Below are positions 43,803 through 53,748 of a stretch of 63,998 nucleotides of DNA, in pieces. Numbering within the stretch: the first letter of the stretch is position 1; each line of letters starts with the position of its first letter. The notes below the pieces were generated by a model. It did no database searches and was not told the DNA's origin. It worked only from the letters and a program-made list of their open reading frames with translations. The stretch is from NCBI GenBank assembly GCA_934591845.1, contig CAKTPO010000012.1, positions 1 to 63,998 on the forward strand, read 5' to 3'. The position numbers and the translations under genes are program-made. The stretch is from an uncultured Oscillospiraceae bacterium. GTDB taxonomy: Bacteria; Bacillota; Clostridia; Oscillospirales; Oscillospiraceae.

Positions 43803-44878
43803 AGGCAGCCTCCCGGCACCGTGGTTTTGTAAAGGTTCAGGTAGCCCTGAGCCATGGTATCCAAGGAAAAATTCCGGGAGGCCTCCTTGCCGCCCGCTCC
43901 CAGGGCTTGCCGCAGGGCTTCATCCTTTACAAGACCTTCCACGGCATCTGCCAGCGCCCGGGCCTGGGGTTCGATCAGAATACCGCTCTTTTCAGGGACG
44001 ATCATATCCGGAATGCCCCCGACCTGAGAGGCGATGACAGGCAGCCCGGAACCCATGGCTTCAATGATGGTCATGGGCATACCTTCCCAGGAGGAGGGCA
44101 GCAAAAACAGGTCTGCCCGGGACATCACCGTATAAACGTCCTGGGTCACGCCCTTCAAAATCACCTGTTCTTCCAATCCCATGGCTTTCACCTTTTCTTC
44201 CATCTCCGAAAGCAGAGGGCCATCTCCGTAGCAGTGCAGCTCGCAGTTGAGGCCCCGCTTTTTAAGCATGCCGCAGGCTTCTATCAGGGCGGCGTGGTTT
44301 TTCTGGGGATAAAACCGGCCCACGTGGAGCAGGCGAATGGGATAGTGCAGCGTGTAATCATTTTTTTGGATACACCGGTCCAAATCAATGCCATTGGTCA
44401 CCAGGGGGATGTTCTCCTCCTGCAAGCCGTAAAGGGTCGCCACGGACTGCCGGATTTCCCGGGTCAGGGCCACCGGCAGGGCCTTTTTGTGCCGGAACAG
44501 AAATTTTCCGATTTGGCGGTCCAAAAACACCGCCTCTTTGTCCGCCTGGTTGTGGACGGTATGGACAATAGGGATGCGGGTACCTGCCAGTGCCACGTAT
44601 TTCAGCGCATGCAGGTGGGTATGGATGACCTGGGGCTGCTCCTGCCGGATCAGGGCTTTCAGCTTGCCCACACAGGCAAAGCCGGAGCCTAGGGCCTTAT
44701 CCAGGTAGCGCACCGATACCCCCGCCGCTTCCAAGCCATCGGTCAAAGGGGTATGGTCCCCGGAAAGGCTCACCGCCGTTACCTGGTGGCCCATGCGGTG
44801 CAGCTGTAGGCACAGCCCCTGGCACATGGTTTCCGCCCCGCCCATGCCAAAGGTGGGGATCACTTGCAGGATTTTCAT
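43799..44878 (-). CDS. Family 4 glycosyltransferase
   Basis: A 359-residue GT-B fold enzyme: an N-terminal Rossmann half starting MKILQVIPTFGMGGAETMC and a C-terminal nucleotide-sugar half with RLLHVGRFYPQKNHAALIEA near 185 and the EX7E-type segment LLPSSWEGMPMTIIEAMGSGLPVIAS near 256. This is a retaining transferase for lipid-linked or surface glycans. It overlaps both neighbours by 4 bases. Confidence 0.93.
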   Translation of the reverse strand: MKILQVIPTFGMGGAETMCQGLCLQLHRMGHQVTAVSLSGDHTPLTDGLEAAGVSVRYLDKALGSGFACVGKLKALIRQEQPQVIHTHLHALKYVALAGTRIPIVHTVHNQADKEAVFLDRQIGKFLFRHKKALPVALTREIRQSVATLYGLQEENIPLVTNGIDLDRCIQKNDYTLHYPIRLLHVGRFYPQKNHAALIEACGMLKKRGLNCELHCYGDGPLLSEMEEKVKAMGLEEQVILKGVTQDVYTVMSRADLFLLPSSWEGMPMTIIEAMGSGLPVIASQVGGIPDMIVPEKSGILIEPQARALADAVEGLVKDEALRQALGAGGKEASRNFSLDTMAQGYLNLYKTTVPGGCL

Positions 44879-45930
44879 AAGCTTCCTCCCAATTCATACC
44901 CGGCCCGCAGCTGCTGGCGGTAGACATCCAAATCCAGCAGTTTTTCGGCCTTTTCCTGTGCGTTTTTTGACAGCCGCTGGCGCAGCTGGGGATCTCCGAT
45001 GATTTCGGCGCAGCGGTCTGCCAGTGCCTGGTCTTCCGCTTCCAGAAAACCGGTCTGCCCCGGCTCCACCAGGTCTTTAAGACCGTCTACCGGGGTGCTG
45101 ACAATGGGTACCCCCAGGGCCATGGCTTCCAGGGCGCACATGGGGGTTCCCTCCCATAAAGAGGTCATGAGCATCAGGTCTGCCTCCTGCAATAGGCCGT
45201 AGGCGTTGGACTGATACCCCAGAAGCTGAATATGGTCCCGGGCCGGTGACTGCGCCCAGGCCGCCCGGACCTCTGCCTCCAGTTCTCCGCTGCCGATGAT
45301 TTTCGCTTCCAGCTGGGGAACCTGGGCGTACACCAGCTCCAGCACCCGCAGCAGCCGCAGGGGATTTTTGGGTTCTGCCATCCGGCCCAGAAACACCACA
45401 TGGCTATGGCCCCGGAGGGTCGCCTCTGCCGCCTGTTTTTGCAGGGCCCGGGCATCAATGACATTCCGCAAAACAGAGCTTTTGGAGGCCACCGCCTTTT
45501 GAAAATAAAAGCTGTCCATGGCCGAGGGGGACACCCAGAAAATGTGCTTTGCTTTCATGGCCGCTGGGAAAAACAGCAATGTTTTGAGATTCAGCTTTCG
45601 GGAAGCAAAGTTGTTGTTGTGAATGTGGCACACCAGGGGCGTTTTCCCACAGGCGGCGGCACAAATGACCGAGGAGAGCATGTCGTGAGCCTGGATCAAA
45701 TCCGGCTTTTCCCGGGAAATCATATGCCGCACCTGGGAAACATTAAAAGCCTCCATGGGAAGATAGGGGATGTTCCGTTCCTCTAAGGCTTGCCGGATGG
45801 GTCCCTCCGGGCAGCAGTAGTACATATCGATCTGGCCCCGAAACATGGAAATAATCTGACAGACCACATTTTCCGCACCGCTGAAGGTATTCCGGGGAAG
45901 AAAATGCAGGACTTTTTTCCTGACTTCCAT
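44875..45930 (-). CDS. Family 4 glycosyltransferase
   Basis: A 351-residue GT-B enzyme, first gene of the glycosyltransferase operon. KKVLHFLPRNTFSGAENVVCQI opens the acceptor half; VVFLGRMAEPKNPLRLLRVLE near 180 and LMTSLWEGTPMCALEAMALGVPIVST near 255 mark the donor half. The ATG at 45930 follows GGGAGG at ideal spacing; an earlier in-frame ATG at 45951 is less well placed. The four-enzyme set, without a polymerase or flippase nearby, suggests a short surface glycan or glycolipid. Confidence 0.92.
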   Translation of the reverse strand: MEVRKKVLHFLPRNTFSGAENVVCQIISMFRGQIDMYYCCPEGPIRQALEERNIPYLPMEAFNVSQVRHMISREKPDLIQAHDMLSSVICAAACGKTPLVCHIHNNNFASRKLNLKTLLFFPAAMKAKHIFWVSPSAMDSFYFQKAVASKSSVLRNVIDARALQKQAAEATLRGHSHVVFLGRMAEPKNPLRLLRVLELVYAQVPQLEAKIIGSGELEAEVRAAWAQSPARDHIQLLGYQSNAYGLLQEADLMLMTSLWEGTPMCALEAMALGVPIVSTPVDGLKDLVEPGQTGFLEAEDQALADRCAEIIGDPQLRQRLSKNAQEKAEKLLDLDVYRQQLRAGYELGGSL

Positions 45931-45992
45931 CGATGTTCCTCCCTTATACATACTTTCGCCTATTGTACCATAAAGCAACCGGAAAGGAAAGC

Positions 45993-46026
45993 AAAAAAAG
46001 CCCCGGCAGCGGGATTCGCTGCCGGG
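45993..46026 (-). terminator. Terminator of the MATE gene
   Basis: CCCGGCAGCG (46002-46011) pairs with CGCTGCCGGG (46017-46026); the minus strand then reads seven T. It lies just past the MATE stop and ahead of the glycosyltransferase operon. Confidence 0.9.
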
Positions 46027-46047
46027 ACGAACGGAAATAGGAAAAAA

Positions 46048-47415
46048 TCAGTTGCTCTGGGCTTCCTGCTCCCGCCGTTTGAGGCAAACATAGTAAGCCG
46101 GCACCAAAAACAGGTCCGCCAAAACCCAGGCGGCAGGATTGGCGTAGCACACGGCGGTAAAGCCAATCACCGGCACCAGACCAATGGCCACCACACCCCG
46201 GGCGATCATCTCAGAAACTCCGGCGATCACTGCCAGATTGGAGTAGCCCAGGCCCTGAATGGTAAAGCGGTACAGGTTGACCCCCAGAAGCGGAATGTAG
46301 AAAGCGGCGTTGATCACCAACATCTGCCGGGCCAGGGGCAGAATTTCCGCTGCGGAGGCCGCATCCTTGGAGTCCAGGAACAGCCCCGCCATCTGGGCAC
46401 CGCCAAAATACATGGCTGCCATGGCAATCACAAAATAGATCAGCCCCAGAATGCCGCAGTCCCGTACCCCTTCCCGAACCCGGTCCAGCTTCCCCGCGCC
46501 CAGATTTTGTCCGGCGTAGGTAGCCGCCATGGTGCCCATGGCATCGTAGGGACAGGCAAAAAGGCATGTCACCTTGCCGGAGGCCGCCACCGCAGCCATG
46601 GCCACAGGCCCCAGACCGTTGACGGCGGTCTGCAAAAGAATGCTGCCAATGGCGGTAATGGAATACTGCATACCCATGGGAAGCCCCATGAGCAGCAGCC
46701 GATGGGCGCAGAAAGACCGAAGCTTTAAGTTCTGCCGGTGCAAATGCAGAATGGGGAACTTTTTGGCCATATAAACCAGGCACAGAAGTCCCGAGATCAG
46801 CTGGCTCACCAGTGTGGCCCAGCCTGCACCGGCCACGCCCATTTGCAGCCACACCACACAAACCAAATCCAGGGCCACATTCAACAGGCTGGAAAAAATC
46901 AGAAACAGCAAGGGCGTCCGGCTGTCTCCCAAAGAGCGGAGAATGCCGGAAAGGAGATTGTAGAGCATGGTTGCCGGAATGGCCAGGAAAATCAGGAAAA
47001 TATAGTCATAGGCATAGGAAAAGGTGCTTTCCGGGGTTTTCATGGCCGTCAAAATCCACCGGCAGCCCAGGGTGGTGGCCAGAGTGATCACCAGGGACAG
47101 CAGCACCCCCAGCCAAATCATATTGCCCACAAAGTCCCGCAGACCCTCATAGTCCTTTTCTCCGAATTTCTGAGCCACAGGAATGGCAAAGCCTGCACAA
47201 ATTCCATTGCACAGCCCCAACACCAAAAAGGAAATCGACCCCGTAGACCCAACCCCCGCCAGGGCCTCCATTCCCAGAAAATTACCGACCACCACCGTAT
47301 CCACCATGGCATAAAACTGCTGAAACAAAAGCCCCAGCAGCAGCGGCAAAATAAACGCCAGCAAAATCGGCATCGGCGCCCCCACGGTCATATCTCGCGT
47401 CCGTTCTTTCGGCAT
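46048..47415 (-). CDS. MATE-family multidrug/cation antiporter
   Basis: A 455-residue transporter with 12 predicted membrane helices in two similar halves. PILLAFILPLLLGLLFQQFYAMVDTVVVGNFLG near the start and MEALAGVGSTGSI are typical of the NorM/DinF superfamily. It exports drugs or metabolites using a sodium or proton gradient, or it may flip a lipid-linked substrate. The ATG at 47415 follows GGAGGGAG; a longer frame to 47469 would include the promoter. It is monocistronic, with its own promoter and terminator. Confidence 0.92.
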   Translation of the reverse strand: MPKERTRDMTVGAPMPILLAFILPLLLGLLFQQFYAMVDTVVVGNFLGMEALAGVGSTGSISFLVLGLCNGICAGFAIPVAQKFGEKDYEGLRDFVGNMIWLGVLLSLVITLATTLGCRWILTAMKTPESTFSYAYDYIFLIFLAIPATMLYNLLSGILRSLGDSRTPLLFLIFSSLLNVALDLVCVVWLQMGVAGAGWATLVSQLISGLLCLVYMAKKFPILHLHRQNLKLRSFCAHRLLLMGLPMGMQYSITAIGSILLQTAVNGLGPVAMAAVAASGKVTCLFACPYDAMGTMAATYAGQNLGAGKLDRVREGVRDCGILGLIYFVIAMAAMYFGGAQMAGLFLDSKDAASAAEILPLARQMLVINAAFYIPLLGVNLYRFTIQGLGYSNLAVIAGVSEMIARGVVAIGLVPVIGFTAVCYANPAAWVLADLFLVPAYYVCLKRREQEAQSN

Positions 47416-47459
47416 ACAACGCTCCCTCCAAATACAATAAATAGCTTTTTCAAGCGCAA

Positions 47460-47488
47460 ATAGTAGCACTATTTTTTCTCACTGTCAA
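47460..47488 (-). promoter_or_regulatory. Sigma-A promoter of the MATE gene
   Basis: On the minus strand TTGACA (plus 47483-47488), a 17-bp spacer and TACTAT (plus 47460-47465). Confidence 0.78.
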
Positions 47489-47618
47489 TCCGGGAAAATT
47501 ACATAAAATAGCATTCAAAATCCCCCGCCATCCTTGTCAAACCGCCCGCACCCTAAAAACCGCCTATTTTATCACGTTCTCCATATTCAAATTTTCCTCC
47601 ACTGCCCAAAAATATTTC

Positions 47619-47646
47619 TTGACATTTCCTATATTTATGCTATTAT
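47619..47646 (+). promoter_or_regulatory. Promoter of tRNA-Tyr
   Basis: TTGACA (47619-47624) with TATTAT (47641-47646) at 16 bp, or TTATAA two bases later at 18 bp, 30 bases before the tRNA. Confidence 0.75.
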
Positions 47647-47675
47647 AAAAAAGTTCTGACAAGAGTAGCATATCT

Positions 47676-47760
47676 GGGGGAATTCCCGAGTGGCCAAAGG
47701 GGACAGACTGTAAATCTGCTGCTTATAGCTTCGGTGGTTCGAATCCACCTTCCCCCACCA
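47676..47760 (+). tRNA. tRNA-Tyr (GUA anticodon)
   Basis: An 85-base class II tRNA with encoded CCA. The acceptor stem GGGGGAA pairs with TTCCCCC, the anticodon loop is CTGTAAA with GTA at 47710-47712, a long variable arm (GCTTATAGC) follows, and the T arm is GGTGGTTCGAATCCACC. The base composition changes sharply just downstream, so its 3' end is a plausible attachment site for the island that follows. Confidence 0.97.
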
Positions 47761-47765
47761 AACGA

Positions 47766-47817
47766 AAGAAATCCGAACTTCTTCCCTGTAGGGAACGGGT
47801 TCGGATTTCTTGTTTTT
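47766..47817 (+). terminator. Terminator of tRNA-Tyr
   Basis: AAGAAATCCGAAC (47766-47778) pairs with GTTCGGATTTCTT (47799-47811), with an inner TTCCCTGTAGGGAA hairpin, followed by T5. Confidence 0.88.
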
Positions 47818-48207
47818 ATCAGGGATATTTCCTATTAACCTAAATTCCCCGAAATTCTACCTACAATAATTTACGCAATTAAGAAAATCCTTTCAATTTA
47901 CAAATTCAGTAAAACCCCAAACTTTTTGAATAAAAAAATTCTAACTGTATAGTAGAATTCTGACAAATTATTAAAACAGAATATCTAAACATTTTGCGGG
48001 CTGATTCCTTTAATAATCAATCAGTTTCGGGAAAAAGAGATAATTTCCTTTCGGTATAGTAGAAAATTCCGGGAAGTAAGGTATTAAATACCGATTAGGA
48101 ACCCGGACGGCGCAACCCAGACGAACAAGTTTTAGACCCAAGTGTCAAAAAATGATTCCAAATAGCCAATCGTACTATTCCAAGAAACACCTAAAAGTTA
48201 GAAAAAA
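47818..48207. other. AT-rich gene-free segment at the island edge
   Basis: About 390 bases, clearly more AT-rich than the sequence before the tRNA, with stops in all frames. I see no gene, RNA or long repeat. It is the start of the foreign region and probably holds remnants of earlier insertions. Confidence 0.6.
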
Positions 48208-48710
48208 TGGGCGTGTTGCAAAATACGCCCATGAAAAAACCACATCACCATCCCCAAAGGGCTTGGTTGATGTGGTTTTTGCGTTAGAATTAAACTACCA
48301 TGAAAAACTCTGAAACGCAAACTCGGTATACCGCAGTTGAGCGAAATAATCAACTGGTTCTTATACAGAACAGTGAAATTAAATTGCCAGAGGATGCACC
48401 CGTCCGAGTGACCAGTGCCCAGCTTGAGGAACTGGACTACAGGAAACTACTGTACGCAGCGTATTCTTCCAGAGGAAGAAAATCGGTCACTGACCCACGA
48501 GTGATATTCAAGGTAATGGCATACGGATACCAATGTGGCATTTTTCCAGCCGAAAGCTGGAAGAAGCCTGCCAATATCGAGTGGACTTCATGTGGCTTCT
48601 GGAAAATCAGAAGCCACCGGATCATACTACCTTTTCTCGTTTTCGGACGGGCAGATGTACAGAGACGGTAGAATATCTGTTCAACCAGTATGTATCCTAA
48701 GCTGTTCTAT
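48208..48710 (+). pseudogene. Decayed IS1182-type transposase and left end
   Basis: An open frame from 48300 reads like the N-terminus of IS1182-family transposases: LPEDAPVRVTSAQLEELDYRKLLYAAYSSRGR..., then DPRVIFKVMAYGYQCGIF. Near 48545 the frame breaks; a shifted frame continues the same protein as RKLEEACQYRVDFMWLLENQKPPDHTTFSRFR up to about 48700 and then stops. Upstream lie a GGGCGT...ACGCCC hairpin (48208-48229) and an AACCACATCA...TGATGTGGTT hairpin (about 48238-48281), both plausible parts of the element's end. Only about a quarter of a transposase remains, so it is inactive. Confidence 0.8.
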
Positions 48711-48907
48711 TACGATAATAGCAGCAAGGGCAAAGTTGACTATCCGATTGATGATTATGACACCAATCCGCCATCTCCATTGAGGTGCAATCGGGCAAGG
48801 ACTACACCGTTCACAGTGTGCTGAACAGTTTTGTGAAAAGCAAAAACTATAATAGGAGGCTATTGTTCTTTCAAATGAGCGAACAGTCCAAACGACGAGG
48901 AAGATAA
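48690..48907 (+). pseudogene. Unrecognised broken coding remnant
   Basis: A frame from the ATG at 48690 (MYPKLFYYDNSSKGKVDYP...) breaks near 48778 and continues in another frame as IEVQSGKDYTVHSVLNSFVKSKNY..., ending at 48905-48907. Codon-like composition across the break suggests a former gene. I do not recognise the family. Confidence 0.4.
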
Positions 48908-48965
48908 CCTATCTGCCGATTTACTTTGTGACGTTCTTCTGATCCTGTAACAGAAATATGCCAGT

Positions 48966-48991
48966 GGCGGCGAGGTACGTTTCTCGCCGCC
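48966..48991. repeat. Strong GC hairpin in the AT-rich gap
   Basis: GGCGGCGAG (48966-48974) pairs perfectly with CTCGCCGCC (48983-48991). It has no T-run. The surrounding 48908-49309 contains no gene that I can support. Confidence 0.6.
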
Positions 48992-49309
48992 ATTTACTGA
49001 GTCTTTGAGTACAATCTGCATTTTCTCTTGCAGTAAAAGTAGCGATTTTCTCGGTCACAAATTTTTAGCAAATTGCCGTTTTTCATCTTGTGAATCAATA
49101 CATAAATGGAATAGCGCATTGCAACGATGACATGCAAGAGTGAATGGTTGAATTACTGGTACATTCAGCATGAAATGATAGTGACACCACCTCACATATC
49201 ACAACGTCCTATAATTCACTTTGTTCAGCCAGAAGCTGATAGATATACCGCGAAAATGATTGTCATTTGACTCTTAAAAAGCAAATTTATAAAACATGTG
49301 TATGGCAAA

Positions 49310-49338
49310 TTGACTTTATTCGACGTAAGCCGTATAAT
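49310..49338 (+). promoter_or_regulatory. Sigma-A promoter of the defence operon
   Basis: TTGACT (49310-49315), a 17-bp spacer and TATAAT (49333-49338), 110 bases before the first defence gene. It is the only good promoter seen before the five-gene cluster. Confidence 0.8.
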
Positions 49339-49447
49339 ATATCTTATATAGTTTTTACTATGATTTCTGTGATATTTGGAAAAATTAAGGGATACCATAG
49401 TATAACATGATAAAAGATGTGTGTCTGAATCGGCAAAGGAGGCCAGT

Positions 49448-50920
49448 ATGATAGAGAAAATTCAATCCATACCAGAAGCGAAATTATTACTGGCCTCGCT
49501 ACGCTCTGTGGGATATAATGAGGAAACTGCGATAGCAGATATTGTAGATAACAGCATTTCGGCACAGGCCCATGAAATAAAAATCGAATTTGACTGGGAA
49601 CAGAAACGAATTGTGATTTCTGATGATGGCTTCGGCATGAGCGAGAACGAACTGATTGAAAATATGCGTATAGGATCTTCTGATCCCAGCAAAATCCGAG
49701 CTGAAGATGATTTGGGGCGATTTGGTATGGGCATGAAGACAGCGGCATTCTCTCTGGGGAAAAAGTTAACAGTTATCACAAAATCAGGCTCTGCTGTGAG
49801 TAATGCCTCTTGGGATTTGGACCAGATTCCGGAGATTGGGTGGAATTTGATTATTCGGGACGAAAGTGAAATTTCTGAGTTTTTATCCCATATAGGCGAG
49901 CAGGGTACGATTGTTATTATTGAAAACCTGGATCGAGTGATTGACTTCGGTGACGAAAAAAAGGCCCAGAATAGATTTTATAGGATTGCAAGTAAAACGG
50001 AAAAACATTTGTCACTTACATTCCATCGATTTATTGAAGAAAATAATCTCATTCTGGAACTAAACGGCACTCCAATTAAAGCATGGAATCCATTTATTTT
50101 AGAAAATAGTGCAACTCAGGAATTGCCGGAAGAATCAGTTTTCTCAGATAATGGCTGTGCAGAGGTGACAATTCAGCCTTACGTTCTACCACATAAAACG
50201 AAATTTGCAACCGATGATGATTATCAGGCAGCAGGCGGACCCAAGGGATGGAATTATCACCAGGGTATTTATGTTTACAGAAACAGACGCCTGATTATCT
50301 GCGGAACATGGTTTGACTACATAAAGAAAGAGCCCGCATACAATTTGGCCCGCATTAAGATTGATATTACATCAGCCAGTGATGAGGACTGGAAAATTGA
50401 TATTAAGAAGTCAACAGCTTCTCTGCCCAGTTATGTCAGGGAATCAGTTGAAAGAGAGATTGATCTTTGTACTGAAACTTCAGCTCGTGTATACAATTCA
50501 CGTGGCAGTTACTCGAAGTCTAATGTCAGTGCTCCCAACCTGGATTATGTATGGGAGCAGCGAAAAAAGAATGGTCGATATTCGTTTCATATTAACAGAA
50601 AACATTCTCTGCTGAATAATATCAAGAAGCAGTTGGACGACCAGGGTAAATCAACGTTATCAGCATATCTCGCTCTGGTTGAGAATTTCGCACCGTTTAT
50701 GCAGTCCGGAGTAACAGATTCTCTTCAGAAAGGAAAAGTTGGCGGAGAGTCTGATAAGACCTCTTTGGAATATCAGGTACAAATCAAAGAATTGAAAGAT
50801 ATGATTATGGTTTTCTTGTCGCAGGGATTTACCAAAGAAGAAACGCAGTCTACGCTGTTGGACATGGCTAATTATAGACATCTCCGAGAGGAGATTATCA
50901 GGCTGGTGGAGGAAGCATGA
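49448..50920 (+). CDS. MORC/MutL-like GHKL ATPase of the defence system
   Basis: A 490-residue protein whose first 150 residues carry a GHKL (Hsp90/MutL/histidine-kinase) ATP site: N-box DIVDNSISA (31-39), G1 DDGFGM (59-64) and the lid motif LGRFGMGMKTAAFSLGKKL (89-107). The pattern is that of prokaryotic MORC/MutL-like ATPases rather than a sensor kinase: there is no membrane segment or phospho-acceptor His domain. The C-terminal half is unrecognised. The ATG at 49448 is preceded by a perfect AAAGGAGG; a GTG at 49421 is weaker. It overlaps the Z1 gene by 4 bases. It is probably an ATP-gated clamp that senses or remodels target DNA. Confidence 0.9.
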   Translation: MIEKIQSIPEAKLLLASLRSVGYNEETAIADIVDNSISAQAHEIKIEFDWEQKRIVISDDGFGMSENELIENMRIGSSDPSKIRAEDDLGRFGMGMKTAAFSLGKKLTVITKSGSAVSNASWDLDQIPEIGWNLIIRDESEISEFLSHIGEQGTIVIIENLDRVIDFGDEKKAQNRFYRIASKTEKHLSLTFHRFIEENNLILELNGTPIKAWNPFILENSATQELPEESVFSDNGCAEVTIQPYVLPHKTKFATDDDYQAAGGPKGWNYHQGIYVYRNRRLIICGTWFDYIKKEPAYNLARIKIDITSASDEDWKIDIKKSTASLPSYVRESVEREIDLCTETSARVYNSRGSYSKSNVSAPNLDYVWEQRKKNGRYSFHINRKHSLLNNIKKQLDDQGKSTLSAYLALVENFAPFMQSGVTDSLQKGKVGGESDKTSLEYQVQIKELKDMIMVFLSQGFTKEETQSTLLDMANYRHLREEIIRLVEEA

Positions 50921-53748
50921 TGATTAATACGCCGAAAGAATTGAGTGATATTGAAGTTGGTTTGTATAAGAGCGGATATGGGTTTTGTGAGAAGCTTGTA
51001 AAAGAAGAACATATGACTATTGCGGCAGCAGTCGAGAAAACAGCAGCAAAATTTGCCGGTTTAAATATGATTTCTGATATGGAATGTTTTAAAACGTTCC
51101 TGTTCAGTGAAGTGACCGCTTACACAGAACCTTCTATTGGCGTGTGTGACCCAAATCTGGAAGATAAGACTTGGTGGGATGAGCTCAAACAAGATCCGAA
51201 ATTCAAACCGGAATATTGGAGCCGTTACTATGACTATCTACTGAGGAAGCCCTCTTGGAGCATTACTGCAGTAGAAGATATTAATTCCTCTACGGACGAG
51301 ATCATGAATGCTTTGGCCAACCCCCGCAAAGGTGCGGCTATTGAACGAATGGGCATGGTATTTGGTTATGTCCAGTCCGGTAAAACGGCCCATTATATCG
51401 GCATGATCAATAAGGCCTATGATGCCGGATATCGCATTGTCATTGTACTGTCGGGTATCCATAATAGCCTCCGCAGCCAGACCCAGTCCCGTATTGATGA
51501 AGAAGTTCTGGGATACGAAACGAGCCTGGAATACATCGGAGACATGACACGGGAAAGAAACGTGATCGGAGTTGGTGCTGGCCCTCATAATCAGGTGGAC
51601 ACGGTGGTCCAGTCCATTACGACCAGGGACGAAAAGGGCGACGTCAATAAAAAGACGGAAGGCGTATCCATGATGCCTCCGTTTATGATCGTCACGAAGA
51701 AAAACGCTTCTGTTCTGCGGAGAATCCTGCGATTTTTCCGAAAAAATCACTGTGCAGAGATCATTGGCGGCAAGAAGAAAATACCTGCCAAGTATCCTGC
51801 TTTGATTATTGATGATGAGGCGGATCAGGCCTCCATCAACACGAAGGAAAGCTATGACGATCAGGGAAATGTTTTGGATGACTACAATCCCACGACGATC
51901 AACGGACTGATTCGTGAACTGCTGGGCATCTTTGAATGTCGATCCTATATCGGCTATACTGCAACGCCCTTCGCCAATATTTTTATTCCTCCTCATATTG
52001 ACGATGAAAAATATGGAACAGATCTTTTCCCCAGAGACTTCATTTACAGATCTCCGAGGGCGGATCAGTATGTGGGCGCAAGAGAGTTCTTTGGATTAGG
52101 CAATGAGGAGGATATTCCTACCATGCCGCTCTATCGGGAAATCGTGGATGGAGCCTCCTATCTTGGCAAGGGAACGAAATCCACTGATGTTGTGGGCGAG
52201 CTGCCTAAGGGGCTGAAGCTGGCAGTAAAATACTTCCTCCTGTCTACAGCGCTCAGAAACTGCAGAGGACAGCACAATAAGCCTAACACCATGCTGGTTC
52301 ACATCGTCCGCTTTGTTGGCCAGCAGAATAAGGTCAAACAAAAAGTCCAGAAATATTTCAAAGAAGAAATTGAACACTATATTCGCTATGGTGATCCCAT
52401 TATTGAAAGCGAACTGAAATCTATTTGGGAGGAAGACTATCTCCCCACTACGGGCAAAATGAGAGCGCAGTTCAACAAGTATATGTCCGGCTGTGACGAT
52501 GTCAGCTGGGACTGCATTTGGGCTGAAGTAAAGCGTCTGATTGTGGACAAAGAAATCAGCGTTTACAGCGTTAATGGCAAGAGCGAAGATGTGCTGCTTT
52601 ATAAGAACCATGAAGGAAAACCCTTCAATGTGATTGTGATTGGCGGCGATAAACTCTCCAGAGGCCTGACACTGGAAGGCTTGACGGTCAGCTACTTCAC
52701 CCGCAGCTCCAATACATACGACACCCTTATGCAGATGGGCCGTTGGTTTGGCTTCCGCCCTGGCTATCTGGATGCCTGCAGACTGTTTACCACGCCCACT
52801 CTCTATGCAAGCTTCTCTCATATCTCTATGGCTACGGAGGATCTCGCCGGACAGTTTGATTTTATGAACAGTGTCGTTCAAACGCCGAGGGACTTTGGCC
52901 TGCGTGTTGCTTCTCATCCGACGCTGGAAATTACCAGCCGCAATAAGATGAGAACCGGCCAGGAGTTCAAGCGTGATTTCAGCTGCAAGCTGAGCCAGAC
53001 CCGTGTTTTTGACATTGATGGTGAACAGTACGACAGAAACTTTGAAGCTGTAGAAGACCTTTTGTATGCGATTAAAGGGTGCCGAATTACGGCAGAACAG
53101 TATCAGCTGAAACTTGGCAGAAAAGCTCCTGGTGATCATTTCTTCTATCAGGATGTCTCTGCTCACGATGTTGCGAATTTCTTTGAGAGTTACGAAACAT
53201 CTAAAACTGCGACCAGAGCAAACAGCAAGTACATGGCCGACTATATCCGTACCATGAACGCAGATGGAATCGGCGGCGTCAAATCCTGGACGGTTTGCCT
53301 GATTAACGTGGAAGGCCACGGAAAAGCATTTGATATTGCGGATCTGAAGGATGTGGGCGGCGGTATTTACAGAAAAGAAGGTTCCGGTGTGGACTCTTAT
53401 GAGACGACTTGCTCCATTCACACCATGACATCTGCTGACCATGAGTATTTGGATTACGACAAGGCGGCATATGACCAAGCTCAGGAATTGAAGGAGAAGT
53501 ATAAGAGCGATCCTTCTAAAACGAAGATCAATGAAATTATTCGAAGAGAAACAAGACCGTTTGCGAATGGACTTCTGATTCTCTACCCGATTGGAAACGC
53601 TGGAAAACTAACTGCCGAACGGGGAGATCATAAGCCTCCCTTCGGCTTTGCAGCCGTCTTCCCTGATCGGAAGAACAAGGGTGATCTCAAGTCCTACCGC
53701 ATGAACGATATTGCATTGGAGAAAGACAGCGATGAGCTTTACGGCTGA
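50917..53748 (+). CDS. Z1-domain superfamily II ATPase/helicase of the defence system
   Basis: A 943-residue protein. The N-terminal 130 residues are followed by a helicase core: Walker A GYVQSGKTA near 150-158, Walker B ALIIDDEADQ near 295, GYTATPF near 346 (motif III-like), and the Z1-specific block GGDKLSRGLTLEGLTVSYFTR near 575 with QMGRWFGFRPG near 606 supplying the arginine finger. This is the Z1 superfamily II ATPase found beside MORC-like ATPases and endonuclease-fold proteins. The C-terminal 250 residues are of unknown fold. It most likely translocates on DNA. The start overlaps the GHKL stop; the end overlaps the PD-(D/E)XK gene by 17 bases. Confidence 0.93.
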   Translation: MMINTPKELSDIEVGLYKSGYGFCEKLVKEEHMTIAAAVEKTAAKFAGLNMISDMECFKTFLFSEVTAYTEPSIGVCDPNLEDKTWWDELKQDPKFKPEYWSRYYDYLLRKPSWSITAVEDINSSTDEIMNALANPRKGAAIERMGMVFGYVQSGKTAHYIGMINKAYDAGYRIVIVLSGIHNSLRSQTQSRIDEEVLGYETSLEYIGDMTRERNVIGVGAGPHNQVDTVVQSITTRDEKGDVNKKTEGVSMMPPFMIVTKKNASVLRRILRFFRKNHCAEIIGGKKKIPAKYPALIIDDEADQASINTKESYDDQGNVLDDYNPTTINGLIRELLGIFECRSYIGYTATPFANIFIPPHIDDEKYGTDLFPRDFIYRSPRADQYVGAREFFGLGNEEDIPTMPLYREIVDGASYLGKGTKSTDVVGELPKGLKLAVKYFLLSTALRNCRGQHNKPNTMLVHIVRFVGQQNKVKQKVQKYFKEEIEHYIRYGDPIIESELKSIWEEDYLPTTGKMRAQFNKYMSGCDDVSWDCIWAEVKRLIVDKEISVYSVNGKSEDVLLYKNHEGKPFNVIVIGGDKLSRGLTLEGLTVSYFTRSSNTYDTLMQMGRWFGFRPGYLDACRLFTTPTLYASFSHISMATEDLAGQFDFMNSVVQTPRDFGLRVASHPTLEITSRNKMRTGQEFKRDFSCKLSQTRVFDIDGEQYDRNFEAVEDLLYAIKGCRITAEQYQLKLGRKAPGDHFFYQDVSAHDVANFFESYETSKTATRANSKYMADYIRTMNADGIGGVKSWTVCLINVEGHGKAFDIADLKDVGGGIYRKEGSGVDSYETTCSIHTMTSADHEYLDYDKAAYDQAQELKEKYKSDPSKTKINEIIRRETRPFANGLLILYPIGNAGKLTAERGDHKPPFGFAAVFPDRKNKGDLKSYRMNDIALEKDSDELYG